A DNA stretch of 12,640 bases from positions 1 to 12,640 of the forward strand of contig JASLXP010000640.1 of NCBI GenBank assembly GCA_030740295.1. Direction: 5' to 3'. Source of the DNA: Planctomycetota bacterium (GTDB taxonomy: Bacteria > Planctomycetota > PUPC01 > JACPCR01). This document shows, piece by piece, positions 5,759-12,640 of this stretch. Position 1 is the first letter of the stretch, and the number at the start of each line of letters is the position of its first letter. The notes beneath the pieces were generated by a model. That model worked only from the letters and a program-made list of their open reading frames with translations, was not told the DNA's origin and did not search any database. The translations under genes and the position numbers were made by a program.

Positions 5759-8700
5759 ATGAACAAGATGATACCACGCTTGATACTGGCCACGTTGGTC
5801 GCCGGAAGTACGGTGTGGGGTGGAACGGTCGGGCTGTGGAAAGATAGAAAGTCGTATATCACCGATGGGATGTTGGCGACGCTCCGCGAGGCGGGCTGGA
5901 AGACAATGATTCTCGAAGGCAAGGACATTTCTGATGGAGGCAAACTGGCTGATCTTGATGTGGTCTTTCTTCCTGGAGGTCATAACGCCTATGGCTTTCC
6001 TGGATCTGATGAAAGCCGCAATCTGATCAGATTTGTGGCCAGTGGCAAAGGTATCCTGGCTGGCGCTATGCGCAGTGGTTATGTGCGAACATCCAACCGG
6101 CCACTGTTGCCGCAAGTCGGGGCCACCTACAACAAAGTGAACGGCTCATACGTGTGGGCAAAGGGAGACAGCCCACTCGCCAAAGCAATCGATCAGCCGT
6201 TCTGTCCCGGAAGTTGGGATCACATGGTGGTCAAACTCGGGCCGCTCGGAAAGGTGTTCGCCGTCAGCGATGTGGATCCCGTCGGAGTCTATGGCGAGGT
6301 GCACGGCGGACGTTACGTCATATTCGGTGCGTTCATTGGAATAGAGGCAAAAACGAAACTGATGCAGGGAACGCCGCGACGGGCTCTGCTCGCCATGCTC
6401 GACTGGCTTGCGGATGTGCCTGAACTGACCGATGCCCAGAAGGCGAAGAATCAGGCGCAGGCCGATCTCGAATTCCTGCGCCGACAGAAACTATATGACT
6501 GGACGTTGAACGAACGTGGCCCCGACCGCGGACCCGGTGTTATTCCACAAGTCCGTAATCGACTTGCCGTTTCGGTGGAGAGTCGTCAATTCACGTTGGA
6601 CTACATGGCGCAACACCTGTCCGGCCGAATGCTGAAACAGTGCAAGTCGGAATCAGCGATTCTCAGTAAAGCGGTCGAAAAGCTCGATAGAAACTTCGGG
6701 AGAGAAGTGACTCAGTTCAAAAGCCGTATCGCGAACATGGGGCTTAAGGAACTGCTACCTGAAGACAAAGCCGTCGTCCTGGCAAAGGTCGACGCCGTTC
6801 AAGGGAAGACCGATGAAGAGAAAAAGGAGCTGGTTGCATACGTCAAAGCAGCCCATCCGGCCGGGGCTGCAAAGAGAGTCGCGTTTTACCTGCAGGCAGG
6901 CTCGATCAGCGAGAGGCTGATCCCGGCAGCGGAATTGAGGAAGCTGGTTGACCATGCCGAAACAGTCATTGTCGCGCTGCGGCCCGCGGTCAGGGCCGCC
7001 AAGACCAACAAGGCTAAGCGAGAGCAGAGGAGGGATCGTGCCGCGGTTCGTGACTTGATGAAGGCATGCGACTCGGACGTTGTGCCGATGCGGCGTGAAG
7101 CAGTGCTTGAACTTGGCCGCATCGGCAGGCTGAAGACCGCATCAACCCTGATCAGGATGCTGAAGGATCCAGACGAGAAGATAAGGATCCTCGCGATCCT
7201 GGGCCTTGGCTGGATGCAGTCGAAAGAGGCGGTCCCTTCACTGATAGAACTGGCACTAAGCAATGATATGCCGATGCGTCGCCGCGCCGTCCAGGCATTG
7301 GGTCAGATTGGGGAGCCGCGAGCAGTCATGCCCCTGCTTGGGCTGCTCGCCGACAGAGACCATTTCACCAGAGAGAACGCAATCCTCTCTCTGGGCTGGC
7401 TCAAGGCTAAGGATGCAGTTCCTGAGCTCCTGAAGATCGTGACAACATTTGACCGCCAGGATGCCCAGCAGCGGGGCTTGATGATCTCTGCGATACGGGC
7501 GTTGGGCCACATCGGCGACCCCAGTGTCACAGTCGTGCTGCAACAGGCAGGCGATGATGCGAAGGATTTTCCAGTGACCAAGAGGCGAGGCAGAGTCACT
7601 AACATCTACTCCACTCCACAGAGTCTTGGAGTGCAGGGCCACGCACAACAGGCCATTGCTGAGATCCGGGCTGGCGGTCGAAAGATAACTGGTATCAAGC
7701 AGGCGGAGTTCCTCGCTTCGAGCGACAAATTCTACGGACTGACCGGGCGTTTCAATGCCCTCGCGGGTCGGACGAGCATCGTCCGCTCGTCGAATTTTAA
7801 GGACGATCCGGCGGCGTTGTGGCCTTACCTGTGGGATGCAGGAATGACCGGCGTCCATCAGGCATGGGGTGAGCCAAGCTGCGACCCTGAAGAGTACATG
7901 GAATTAATCAAGGCAGCCGGCGAGTTCGATCTGAACTGGATCGATGTATTGCCATTGGGTCGCAGCCGGAACTACCGCAGCCAGCGACAACACGCCACCG
8001 CGGATAAGAACGGCGTCGAGGCCGTTTTGTTGAAGTTCGAGAACGAGCCCGCCTTTCAGGGATTCTGGAGCGAAGAGATCTATCCGGTTATGGAGTTGAC
8101 AGCGGAGGAATTCGCGGCGTGGCTGACGAACAGGCACGGCGCGAGCTTTCATAAGAAACTCGGTGTGAAGGCAGGCGAGGATTTGTTGTCCTTGATTAAT
8201 ACGCTCGGCTCTCTGCGAACGGAATACCTGCTGTTTCAAGCAGAGAGACTGGTCGAGCATTGGCGCGAAGATCAGGAATGGATCAGCGGCTTACGCAAGG
8301 GATGCGCCTTCACCTGGAGTGAAAGCGACGGTCGCCGTGTCGCTTATCCCGGTGTGACGGGCAAGGCCGGAGCGGCTATCGACGCCAGCGGCCCTGAAAA
8401 CTACCAGTCGTTCGGCCGCCACAACAGCTTCTCAATGGAGATGCACAAAGATGGCGAGGCCCGCCCCGTGATGTGTGAATTCTACAATTGGTACAGCCCG
8501 TCTCCCGCCCACGAGATTCGCGGCTTCGCCCAGCACCTGATGCACGGCGAGTGTTTCTACAATTTCTCCCTGAACCAGGTTTTCGGACAGGCCTCGACTT
8601 ATGTGATGTGGACTTGGAACGCTTCCCGTTGGGGAAACCTCAGGAAGATGTTTCGGAAAGCCCGCAAGATCCGGGAGTACCTGGCCGTCCCTGAATCCGC

Positions 8701-9823
8701 GGCGAACGTAGCATTGGGGTTGAGTGAGATGTCTTGCGTGTCCTTCCTGGAACCAGGAGCAGGAGCTTGGCAGATGGAAGACCGATGGACACAAAACCAG
8801 GTCGCCCTGTGGACGGCGCTCAACCAATCGCATGTGCCAACCGATATTATCTGGACTGAGACCCTGACTCCCGAGAAGCTCGCTCGCTACCGCATCCTCG
8901 TGCTCTTCGATGCTAAGATCATCACCGACGGACAAGCTGCCCTGCTTCGCAAATGGGTCAACAACGGTGGCGTGCTGATCGCCAACGGCACGACCTCCCT
9001 CTTCACCCAAGGAACAGTTCCAAGAAAGAACTACCTGCTGGCCGGCCTCTTTGGCTTGGACTATTTGAGTAATGTCGGTGTTAACGATCCGGAGCGGATC
9101 GACACCTACGGCATTAAGCGAGGGCAGGCGAGCGTCAAAGCTGTGTCCGGTCTCGCCCCGGAGAACTTCCGGCCATTTGTCCACCGAGCAGTGAAGCCCG
9201 TGAAGTCACTGGGCCTCTACAAGGTGACCGAAAAGGCTGCGGCTTTTCTGCCGCGGATTGTTCCGGGCACCGTGTGCGAATACGACATGCCCTTGGGCTA
9301 CAGCAAGGTTAAGCCTGCATCCGCTCAAGTGCTGGCTTCGTTCAGCAATGGCGATCCTGCGCTGACCTTGAACAGAGTCAGCAAGGGCCTCTGTTATTTC
9401 TGGACGCCAAACTTCCCGGCTCTATCCCATACTTCGTCCGAATGGGAGATGAGCCCGAATGGATATGACTTCTGGATGAACGTCCGCGAACTGTTGGAGG
9501 CGATGGTCCGAGGAGGATTGGCACACCAGGGAGGTAAGCTGCCGGTGGAGGTGACCGGTATCTCAAAGGAGGTCGAGGTAACCGTGCGACAACAACCAGA
9601 ACAGAACCGCTGGATGATCCACCTTCTCGACTATGACACAAAGTCGAATGGTGTAAAAGGAGGGGCCTTGACCGTTCCCACGCACGCAGGGAAAAAGGTC
9701 AAGCGGATTTTCTATCCGGACACGAGTACGGAACTGAAACTCACCACAGTCGAAAATGCCGTCACGGCACAACTCCGCGATTTCGAGGTGCACGATATGG
9801 TAGTCATCGAGTGGACCCGCTGA
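5759..9823 (+). CDS. Secreted multidomain protein: GATase1-like + HEAT repeats + GH42-like glycosidase
   Basis: A 1354-residue protein. Residues 1-22 form a signal peptide (Met-Asn-Lys-Met, then a hydrophobic core to about 20), so it is exported. Residues 23-225 look like a class I glutamine-amidotransferase / BPL_N fold: VVFLPGGHNAYGF (68-80) and the elbow GILAGAM (98-104), where the usual cysteine is Leu100, so this domain is probably not catalytic. A charged helical linker covers about 225-425. About 425-600 holds four or five HEAT / PBS-lyase-like repeats (LGRIG, LGLGWM, LGQIGEP, LGWLKAKDAV, LGHIGDP). About 655-975 resembles a clan GH-A / GH42 barrel with FENEP (760-764, acid/base candidate E763) and MCEFYN (905-910, nucleophile candidate E907). 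About 1010-1110 fits the beta-galactosidase trimerisation domain (YRILVLFDAKIITDGQ), followed by a beta-rich tail. The likely role is extracytoplasmic glycan cleavage; the substrate is unknown. Domain calls are by eye. Confidence 0.8.
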   Translation: MNKMIPRLILATLVAGSTVWGGTVGLWKDRKSYITDGMLATLREAGWKTMILEGKDISDGGKLADLDVVFLPGGHNAYGFPGSDESRNLIRFVASGKGILAGAMRSGYVRTSNRPLLPQVGATYNKVNGSYVWAKGDSPLAKAIDQPFCPGSWDHMVVKLGPLGKVFAVSDVDPVGVYGEVHGGRYVIFGAFIGIEAKTKLMQGTPRRALLAMLDWLADVPELTDAQKAKNQAQADLEFLRRQKLYDWTLNERGPDRGPGVIPQVRNRLAVSVESRQFTLDYMAQHLSGRMLKQCKSESAILSKAVEKLDRNFGREVTQFKSRIANMGLKELLPEDKAVVLAKVDAVQGKTDEEKKELVAYVKAAHPAGAAKRVAFYLQAGSISERLIPAAELRKLVDHAETVIVALRPAVRAAKTNKAKREQRRDRAAVRDLMKACDSDVVPMRREAVLELGRIGRLKTASTLIRMLKDPDEKIRILAILGLGWMQSKEAVPSLIELALSNDMPMRRRAVQALGQIGEPRAVMPLLGLLADRDHFTRENAILSLGWLKAKDAVPELLKIVTTFDRQDAQQRGLMISAIRALGHIGDPSVTVVLQQAGDDAKDFPVTKRRGRVTNIYSTPQSLGVQGHAQQAIAEIRAGGRKITGIKQAEFLASSDKFYGLTGRFNALAGRTSIVRSSNFKDDPAALWPYLWDAGMTGVHQAWGEPSCDPEEYMELIKAAGEFDLNWIDVLPLGRSRNYRSQRQHATADKNGVEAVLLKFENEPAFQGFWSEEIYPVMELTAEEFAAWLTNRHGASFHKKLGVKAGEDLLSLINTLGSLRTEYLLFQAERLVEHWREDQEWISGLRKGCAFTWSESDGRRVAYPGVTGKAGAAIDASGPENYQSFGRHNSFSMEMHKDGEARPVMCEFYNWYSPSPAHEIRGFAQHLMHGECFYNFSLNQVFGQASTYVMWTWNASRWGNLRKMFRKARKIREYLAVPESAANVALGLSEMSCVSFLEPGAGAWQMEDRWTQNQVALWTALNQSHVPTDIIWTETLTPEKLARYRILVLFDAKIITDGQAALLRKWVNNGGVLIANGTTSLFTQGTVPRKNYLLAGLFGLDYLSNVGVNDPERIDTYGIKRGQASVKAVSGLAPENFRPFVHRAVKPVKSLGLYKVTEKAAAFLPRIVPGTVCEYDMPLGYSKVKPASAQVLASFSNGDPALTLNRVSKGLCYFWTPNFPALSHTSSEWEMSPNGYDFWMNVRELLEAMVRGGLAHQGGKLPVEVTGISKEVEVTVRQQPEQNRWMIHLLDYDTKSNGVKGGALTVPTHAGKKVKRIFYPDTSTELKLTTVENAVTAQLRDFEVHDMVVIEWTR

Positions 9824-10110
9824 TGGGGATCCACTGAACGAGCGGAATCAGACCGGTATGCCTCCAAGCTGATGAGACGTGTACGGGCGTCTCACCGGTG
9901 AAGGGCCGTGAGTTCTCTGCCCACTGGCGAGACGCCCACGCCACAATGGGTGACAACAGCAAGGAGTTCATCCCGACAGCGAACGCTGCATCAACCGTAT
10001 ACAGTCACGTGCTTGCCCTATTAAGGAAAGTCTGGAAATAACCGCGAGACAAAAAGTCAGCAAAAGCCTAGCTTCGGTCTTGCTCGCCGGATGACCCAGG
10101 AAACACCGTG
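9824..10110. other. Intergenic stretch
   Basis: Apart from palindromic repeat C (9885-9937) I see no gene, RNA or clear terminator. The bases from about 10010 to 10110 are A-rich in places and lead to a small ORF; a TTGCCC at 10013 and weak AT-rich sites downstream are not convincing as a promoter. Confidence 0.4.
9885..9937. repeat. Palindromic intergenic repeat C (same core as repeat A)
   Basis: GGGCGTCTCACCGGTG (9885-9900) pairs with CACTGGCGAGACGCCC (9922-9937): 16 positions with one A-C mismatch and one G-T wobble, around a 21-base loop. The right arm read on the minus strand gives GGGCGTCTCGCCAG, which shares GGCGTCTCGCC with repeat A, about 8.4 kb away. It lies 61 bases after the large gene's stop. 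With no T-run it is not a classical terminator, though it could protect the mRNA 3' end. Confidence 0.72.
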
Positions 10111-10242
10111 ATGAATACCAGATCGCACTTTTATACCGTGCTCGCAGCTCTCGCTTGCGCGGCATGGTTGCGAGAGGTCACCCCGGAAGAGAGTCCGGCG
10201 GCCAGGGACGCATTGCGTGACCAGCAGATTCTCTTTTTGTGA
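10111..10242 (+). CDS. Small ORF with signal-peptide-like start, possibly a truncated gene
   Basis: Codes for 43 residues. It begins MNTRSHFYTVLAALACAAW, a basic n-region followed by a hydrophobic core that resembles a Sec signal peptide, possibly with a lipobox-like LAC. An AGGAAA seven bases before the ATG could bind the ribosome. After it come about 24 polar residues (REVTPEESPAARDALRDQQ) and a stop, with no recognisable domain. It ends 11 bases before the convergent dihydroorotase stop. It could be the head of a secreted protein whose rest was lost, a real short peptide, or chance; I cannot decide between these. Confidence 0.3.
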   Translation: MNTRSHFYTVLAALACAAWLREVTPEESPAARDALRDQQILFL

Positions 10243-10253
10243 GGACCTTGCCT

Positions 10254-11549
10254 TCAAGGGCATTCGAATTGAATCTCACCCGCGGGAGCATCATCAATGA
10301 TTTCATCCTCCCTGAATTTCACTTTGCCCCCGACAAGTGTCATCTCGACTTTGCCCTTCAGTTCCGTTCCGTGAAACGGAGTCCACGCGCACTTGGTTCG
10401 CTGATTTTCGTTGAGGAGTCTGTGGGTTGCCTCGCGGCGGATGATGCACAGATCAGCATCATAGCCGCGCTCGATTCTGCCTTTCCCTTTCATTCCATAG
10501 ATTTCGGCCGGGCGGGTGCACATGATCTTCTGAAGTCTCTGCAAACTGATGCGCCCGCCCAGCGCGGCATCCAGCATCAAAGGCAGAGATGTCTCGATTC
10601 CAGGAACACCGCAAGGGGCGGCCCAGTAATCCGTTTCCTTTTCGTCAAGAGTATGCGGCGCGTGGTCGGTGGCGATGATGTCGACGAGGCCGTCCTGGAT
10701 ACCCGTCCAGAGCGCTTCGACACTGGCTTCTTCTCGCAGCGGAGGATTCATCTTGCCCAGGTTGCCCTCTTCCTTGAAATAGTCGCTGGACATGAACAGA
10801 TGGTGCGGGCAGACCTCGCAGGTCATGCGCTTCGTCTTGTGCAGACGAAGGATGTTTATCTCTTCTTTCGTGCTCAGGTGAGCAATGTGCATTCGCTTGT
10901 TGAATCGTTCAGAAAGCAGGTGACTCTCGGCCACTGAAACCGCCGCGGCCACGTTGTCACGAATTTCGTGATGCATCGCGGTGTCACGTTTGACTTCATC
11001 GAAGTAACGAAGGAGCTGCTCGTTTTCCGCGTGAAGCACGAGCAGTTTGTTCGTCTCGGCGACGATGCGGGCGAAGTCCTGCAGATTATCAATGAGAAGA
11101 TTGCCGGTACTGGATCCCAGGTAGACCTTGATGCCGGCGACATTCTCAATCTGATTCAGATCTTCAATGTTGGTGGATGTGGCCCCAAGAAAAAATCCGT
11201 AATTTACCAGGCACTTTTCCGCAGCCAGGCGCCGCTTCTCGTTGAGCGCCTCCAGACCAATCGTTGGAGGATCGTTGTTCGGCATATCCAGGAAACCGGT
11301 CACACCTCCTGCGAGCGCGGCTTCGGACACAGATCGAAAGTCCTCTTTGTGAGTGGCCCCTGGCTCACGCACATGGACGTGCGCGTCAATGACGCCCGGC
11401 ATCACCAGCAGGCCATCCAGATCGAGCGTTTTACCACCTTGGGAAACTTCGCCTATCTCGGCAATCTTGCCATCGACAATTCTTATGTCCGCCTGGGTCT
11501 CGCCCTCTTCAGTGACAATTGTCCCTTGTCTCAGCGTCAGTTCAGTCAT
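10254..11549 (-). CDS. pyrC: Dihydroorotase, class I
   Basis: Catalyses reversible cyclisation of N-carbamoyl-L-aspartate to L-dihydroorotate in de novo pyrimidine synthesis, in the cytoplasm. The start at 11549 gives MTELTLRQGTIV and a normal 431-residue protein, with GAGAG five to nine bases upstream; the frame stays open to a TTG at 11606 but those residues lack family features. Amidohydrolase motifs are in order: DAHVHVREPG at 55-64 (metal ligands H57 and H59, substrate Arg61), DMPNNDPPT at 88-96, IKVYLGSSTG at 140-149 (K141, where a carboxylated lysine lies in many relatives), H173, HIAHLS at 221-226 (H224) and ATDHAPH at 293-299 (catalytic D295). ATDHAPHTLDEKE and REPG favour dihydroorotase over allantoinase or hydantoinase. 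No other pyr genes are near. It lies 80 bases after the CCG protein and may share its transcript. Confidence 0.88.
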   Translation of the reverse strand: MTELTLRQGTIVTEEGETQADIRIVDGKIAEIGEVSQGGKTLDLDGLLVMPGVIDAHVHVREPGATHKEDFRSVSEAALAGGVTGFLDMPNNDPPTIGLEALNEKRRLAAEKCLVNYGFFLGATSTNIEDLNQIENVAGIKVYLGSSTGNLLIDNLQDFARIVAETNKLLVLHAENEQLLRYFDEVKRDTAMHHEIRDNVAAAVSVAESHLLSERFNKRMHIAHLSTKEEINILRLHKTKRMTCEVCPHHLFMSSDYFKEEGNLGKMNPPLREEASVEALWTGIQDGLVDIIATDHAPHTLDEKETDYWAAPCGVPGIETSLPLMLDAALGGRISLQRLQKIMCTRPAEIYGMKGKGRIERGYDADLCIIRREATHRLLNENQRTKCAWTPFHGTELKGKVEMTLVGGKVKFREDEIIDDAPAGEIQFECP

Positions 11550-11629
11550 GTTGTCTCTCGTCATGTCAGGGAAAGTCATATCTATCGCCCGACTCCAGCG
11601 ACGCAAGCATCTTAAATGGGGCAGCCCTT

Positions 11630-12376
11630 TTAATTGCTGGTGGCTTCCACAAGAATCTCAGCCACGTGCATGACTTTGATGTTCTTTCCCTGCCTGCGAA
11701 TCAACCCATCCAGATGCATCAGACACGACATGTCATTCGCCGTGAGGATTTCAGTGCCGGCCTGTTCGTGATCGTGGACCCGATCCAACCCCATCATGCA
11801 TGAGACCGCTTCCTCTGAGACGGCGAACGTGCCCCCAAAGCCGCAGCATTCATCCGGTCGGCTGAGCTCGCTCAGGGAGATACCTTCCAGGCCATCAAGC
11901 AATTGTTGAACTTTGCTGAACGAGCGACCAGCCAACTCACTTGAGCTGCCAAGCCTCAATCCCCTCAGCCCGTGACAGCTCTGATGCAGGCCGACCTGAT
12001 ATGGAAACTTGCCTTTGACCTTCTCAACCTTCAGCACATCAACCAGGAATTCGCAGAGCTCAAAAGTCTTCGACTTGAGATCCGTGAATCCATCTTTGCC
12101 GTCAAGGTAGTCGTCGTAATGGTGTCGCACCATGGAAGTGCAACTGCCAGAAGGGCACACAACATATTCATACTCTTTAAAGACCTCGAGAAAGCGCTGC
12201 GCCAGCGGCCGCGTTTCCTCAGTCAACCCGGTGTTCGCCATCGGCTGACCGCAGCACGTCTGCCCCGATGGAAAATCGATCTCGACGCCAAATTTCTTCA
12301 ACAGATCGACCGTTGCCATCCCAACATGCGGATAAAACTGGTCAACGTAGCAGGGAATAAATAAACCGACTTTCAT
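11630..12376 (-). CDS. lutA: LutA/YkgE-type (Fe-S)-binding protein with two CCG domains
   Basis: A 248-residue protein of the length usual for LutA/YkgE. Both cysteine-rich CCG domains are present: first C9, C41-C42-G43 (TCCGQPMANTG) and CPSGSC at 74-79; second C134 (HQSCHG), C177-C178-G179 (DECCGFGGTF) and C218. Such domains bind iron-sulfur clusters and act in electron transfer in LutABC L-lactate oxidation, glycolate oxidase GlcF and HdrB. The ATG at 12376 begins MKVGLFIPCY, the typical start for this group. LutB and LutC are not seen on either side, so the lactate role rests on family only. It starts nine bases after the glycosidase-like gene, which suggests one transcript. No signal peptide; cytoplasmic, probably membrane-associated through partners. 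The symbol reflects family, not proven function. Confidence 0.85.
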   Translation of the reverse strand: MKVGLFIPCYVDQFYPHVGMATVDLLKKFGVEIDFPSGQTCCGQPMANTGLTEETRPLAQRFLEVFKEYEYVVCPSGSCTSMVRHHYDDYLDGKDGFTDLKSKTFELCEFLVDVLKVEKVKGKFPYQVGLHQSCHGLRGLRLGSSSELAGRSFSKVQQLLDGLEGISLSELSRPDECCGFGGTFAVSEEAVSCMMGLDRVHDHEQAGTEILTANDMSCLMHLDGLIRRQGKNIKVMHVAEILVEATSN

Positions 12377-12385
12377 TGTTCCGGC

Positions 12386-12640
12386 CTAGACTCTATGCAG
12401 TTTCGCTATTCCGATGCCTTGTTCACCTGCGACAGAATAAAGCAGGTAAGTCTGCCCATCCTCTTGAAAGATACCTGGGTCTCTCAATTGTCGTGCAGGC
12501 ACTCTGACCGTGCCGTATTCCGATCTTTCGAGCGGGAGGTCTCCACCTTCCCAGTCTTCCTCAGATTCAAGGACCTCTTCTATTTCACTGGCGCGCCATC
12601 CCTGCCAATCCTCAGTGAGGTCGATCGTCGTAAGCAAGAT
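12386..12640 (-). CDS. Beta-propeller glycoside-hydrolase-like protein, C-terminal end (cut by window edge)
   Basis: Only the last 84 residues are in the window; the frame continues past the right edge, and the TTG at 12637 is an internal leucine. Visible motifs are DWQGWRASEIEEVLESEEDWEG and, near the end, QLRDPGIFQEDGQTYLLYSVAGEQGIGIA. The pattern RDPxIFxEDGxxYLLYSxAGExGIxIA is that of one propeller blade in GH43/GH32/GH130-like five-bladed proteins that are frequent in marine planctomycete-like bacteria. Whether it is an active glycosidase cannot be judged, as the catalytic acids would be in the missing part. It is followed nine bases later by the CCG protein. Confidence 0.68.
   Translation of the reverse strand: MLLTTIDLTEDWQGWRASEIEEVLESEEDWEGGDLPLERSEYGTVRVPARQLRDPGIFQEDGQTYLLYSVAGEQGIGIAKLHRV

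Noticed and set aside
5428..5943. Minus-strand ORF of 171 residues before the large gene
   Set aside because: It overlaps the start of the well-supported large gene, has no recognisable domain and no good ribosome site.
8432..9184. Minus-strand ORF of 250 residues inside the large gene
   Set aside because: Antisense shadow of the GH42-like region, with no family pattern.
10239..10937. Plus-strand ORF of 232 residues opposite dihydroorotase
   Set aside because: Lies entirely antisense to pyrC, whose motifs are complete.
1..12640. CRISPR array, transposase, phage or defence system
   Set aside because: No regularly spaced direct repeats, no DDE or integrase motifs, and no nuclease or helicase gene seen on either strand.

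Overview
The window looks like a chromosomal segment of a free-living, moderately GC-rich bacterium specialised in carbohydrate breakdown. Heparinase-like lyase, Gfo/Idh/MocA oxidoreductase, phytanoyl-CoA-dioxygenase-like, HEAT-repeat and GH42-like genes together, with palindromic repeats between genes, are typical of the Planctomycetota / Lentisphaerota / Verrucomicrobiota sphere or uncultured relatives such as Hydrogenedentota and Poribacteria. This placement is inferred from gene content only; there is no rRNA or other marker here.

Layout, left to right. (1) 2-1498 (+): C-terminal part of a heparinase II/III-like polysaccharide lyase, cut by the left edge, followed by palindromic repeat A. 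(2) 1680-2672 (+): a Gfo/Idh/MocA oxidoreductase. Two bases after its stop lies a complete tRNA-Pro(UGG) with encoded CCA (2675-2751), then a strong intrinsic terminator (2764-2795). (3) 4116-2646 (-): a D-2-hydroxyacid dehydrogenase followed by a short PhyH-like N-terminal fragment whose frame runs antisense through the terminator and tRNA, so it is probably a gene remnant. (4) 4269-5177 (+): an alpha/beta hydrolase of the BD-FAE / acetyl-esterase type, divergent from the dehydrogenase across a 152-base gap holding palindromic repeat B. (5) 5178-5758: decayed sequence with the tail of an outer-membrane lipoprotein-sorting-like protein and another coherent but startless frame. (6) 5759-9823 (+): a secreted protein of 1354 residues joining a glutamine-amidotransferase-like (BPL_N-type) domain, a helical linker, HEAT repeats, a GH42-like (beta/alpha)8 glycosidase and a beta-galactosidase trimerisation-like domain. 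This is the most interesting gene here. (7) 9824-10253: palindromic repeat C and a tiny signal-peptide-like ORF. (8) 12640-10254 (-): the end of a beta-propeller glycoside-hydrolase-like gene, a LutA/YkgE-type CCG iron-sulfur protein and a class I dihydroorotase, all in one direction and possibly one transcript.

Several genes fit polysaccharide catabolism: a lyase, a sugar oxidoreductase, a carbohydrate-ester hydrolase, a GH42-like enzyme and a propeller glycosidase. They do not form one tidy operon, because they are split by strand switches, repeats and decayed DNA. I see no CRISPR array, transposase, phage gene or recognisable defence system.
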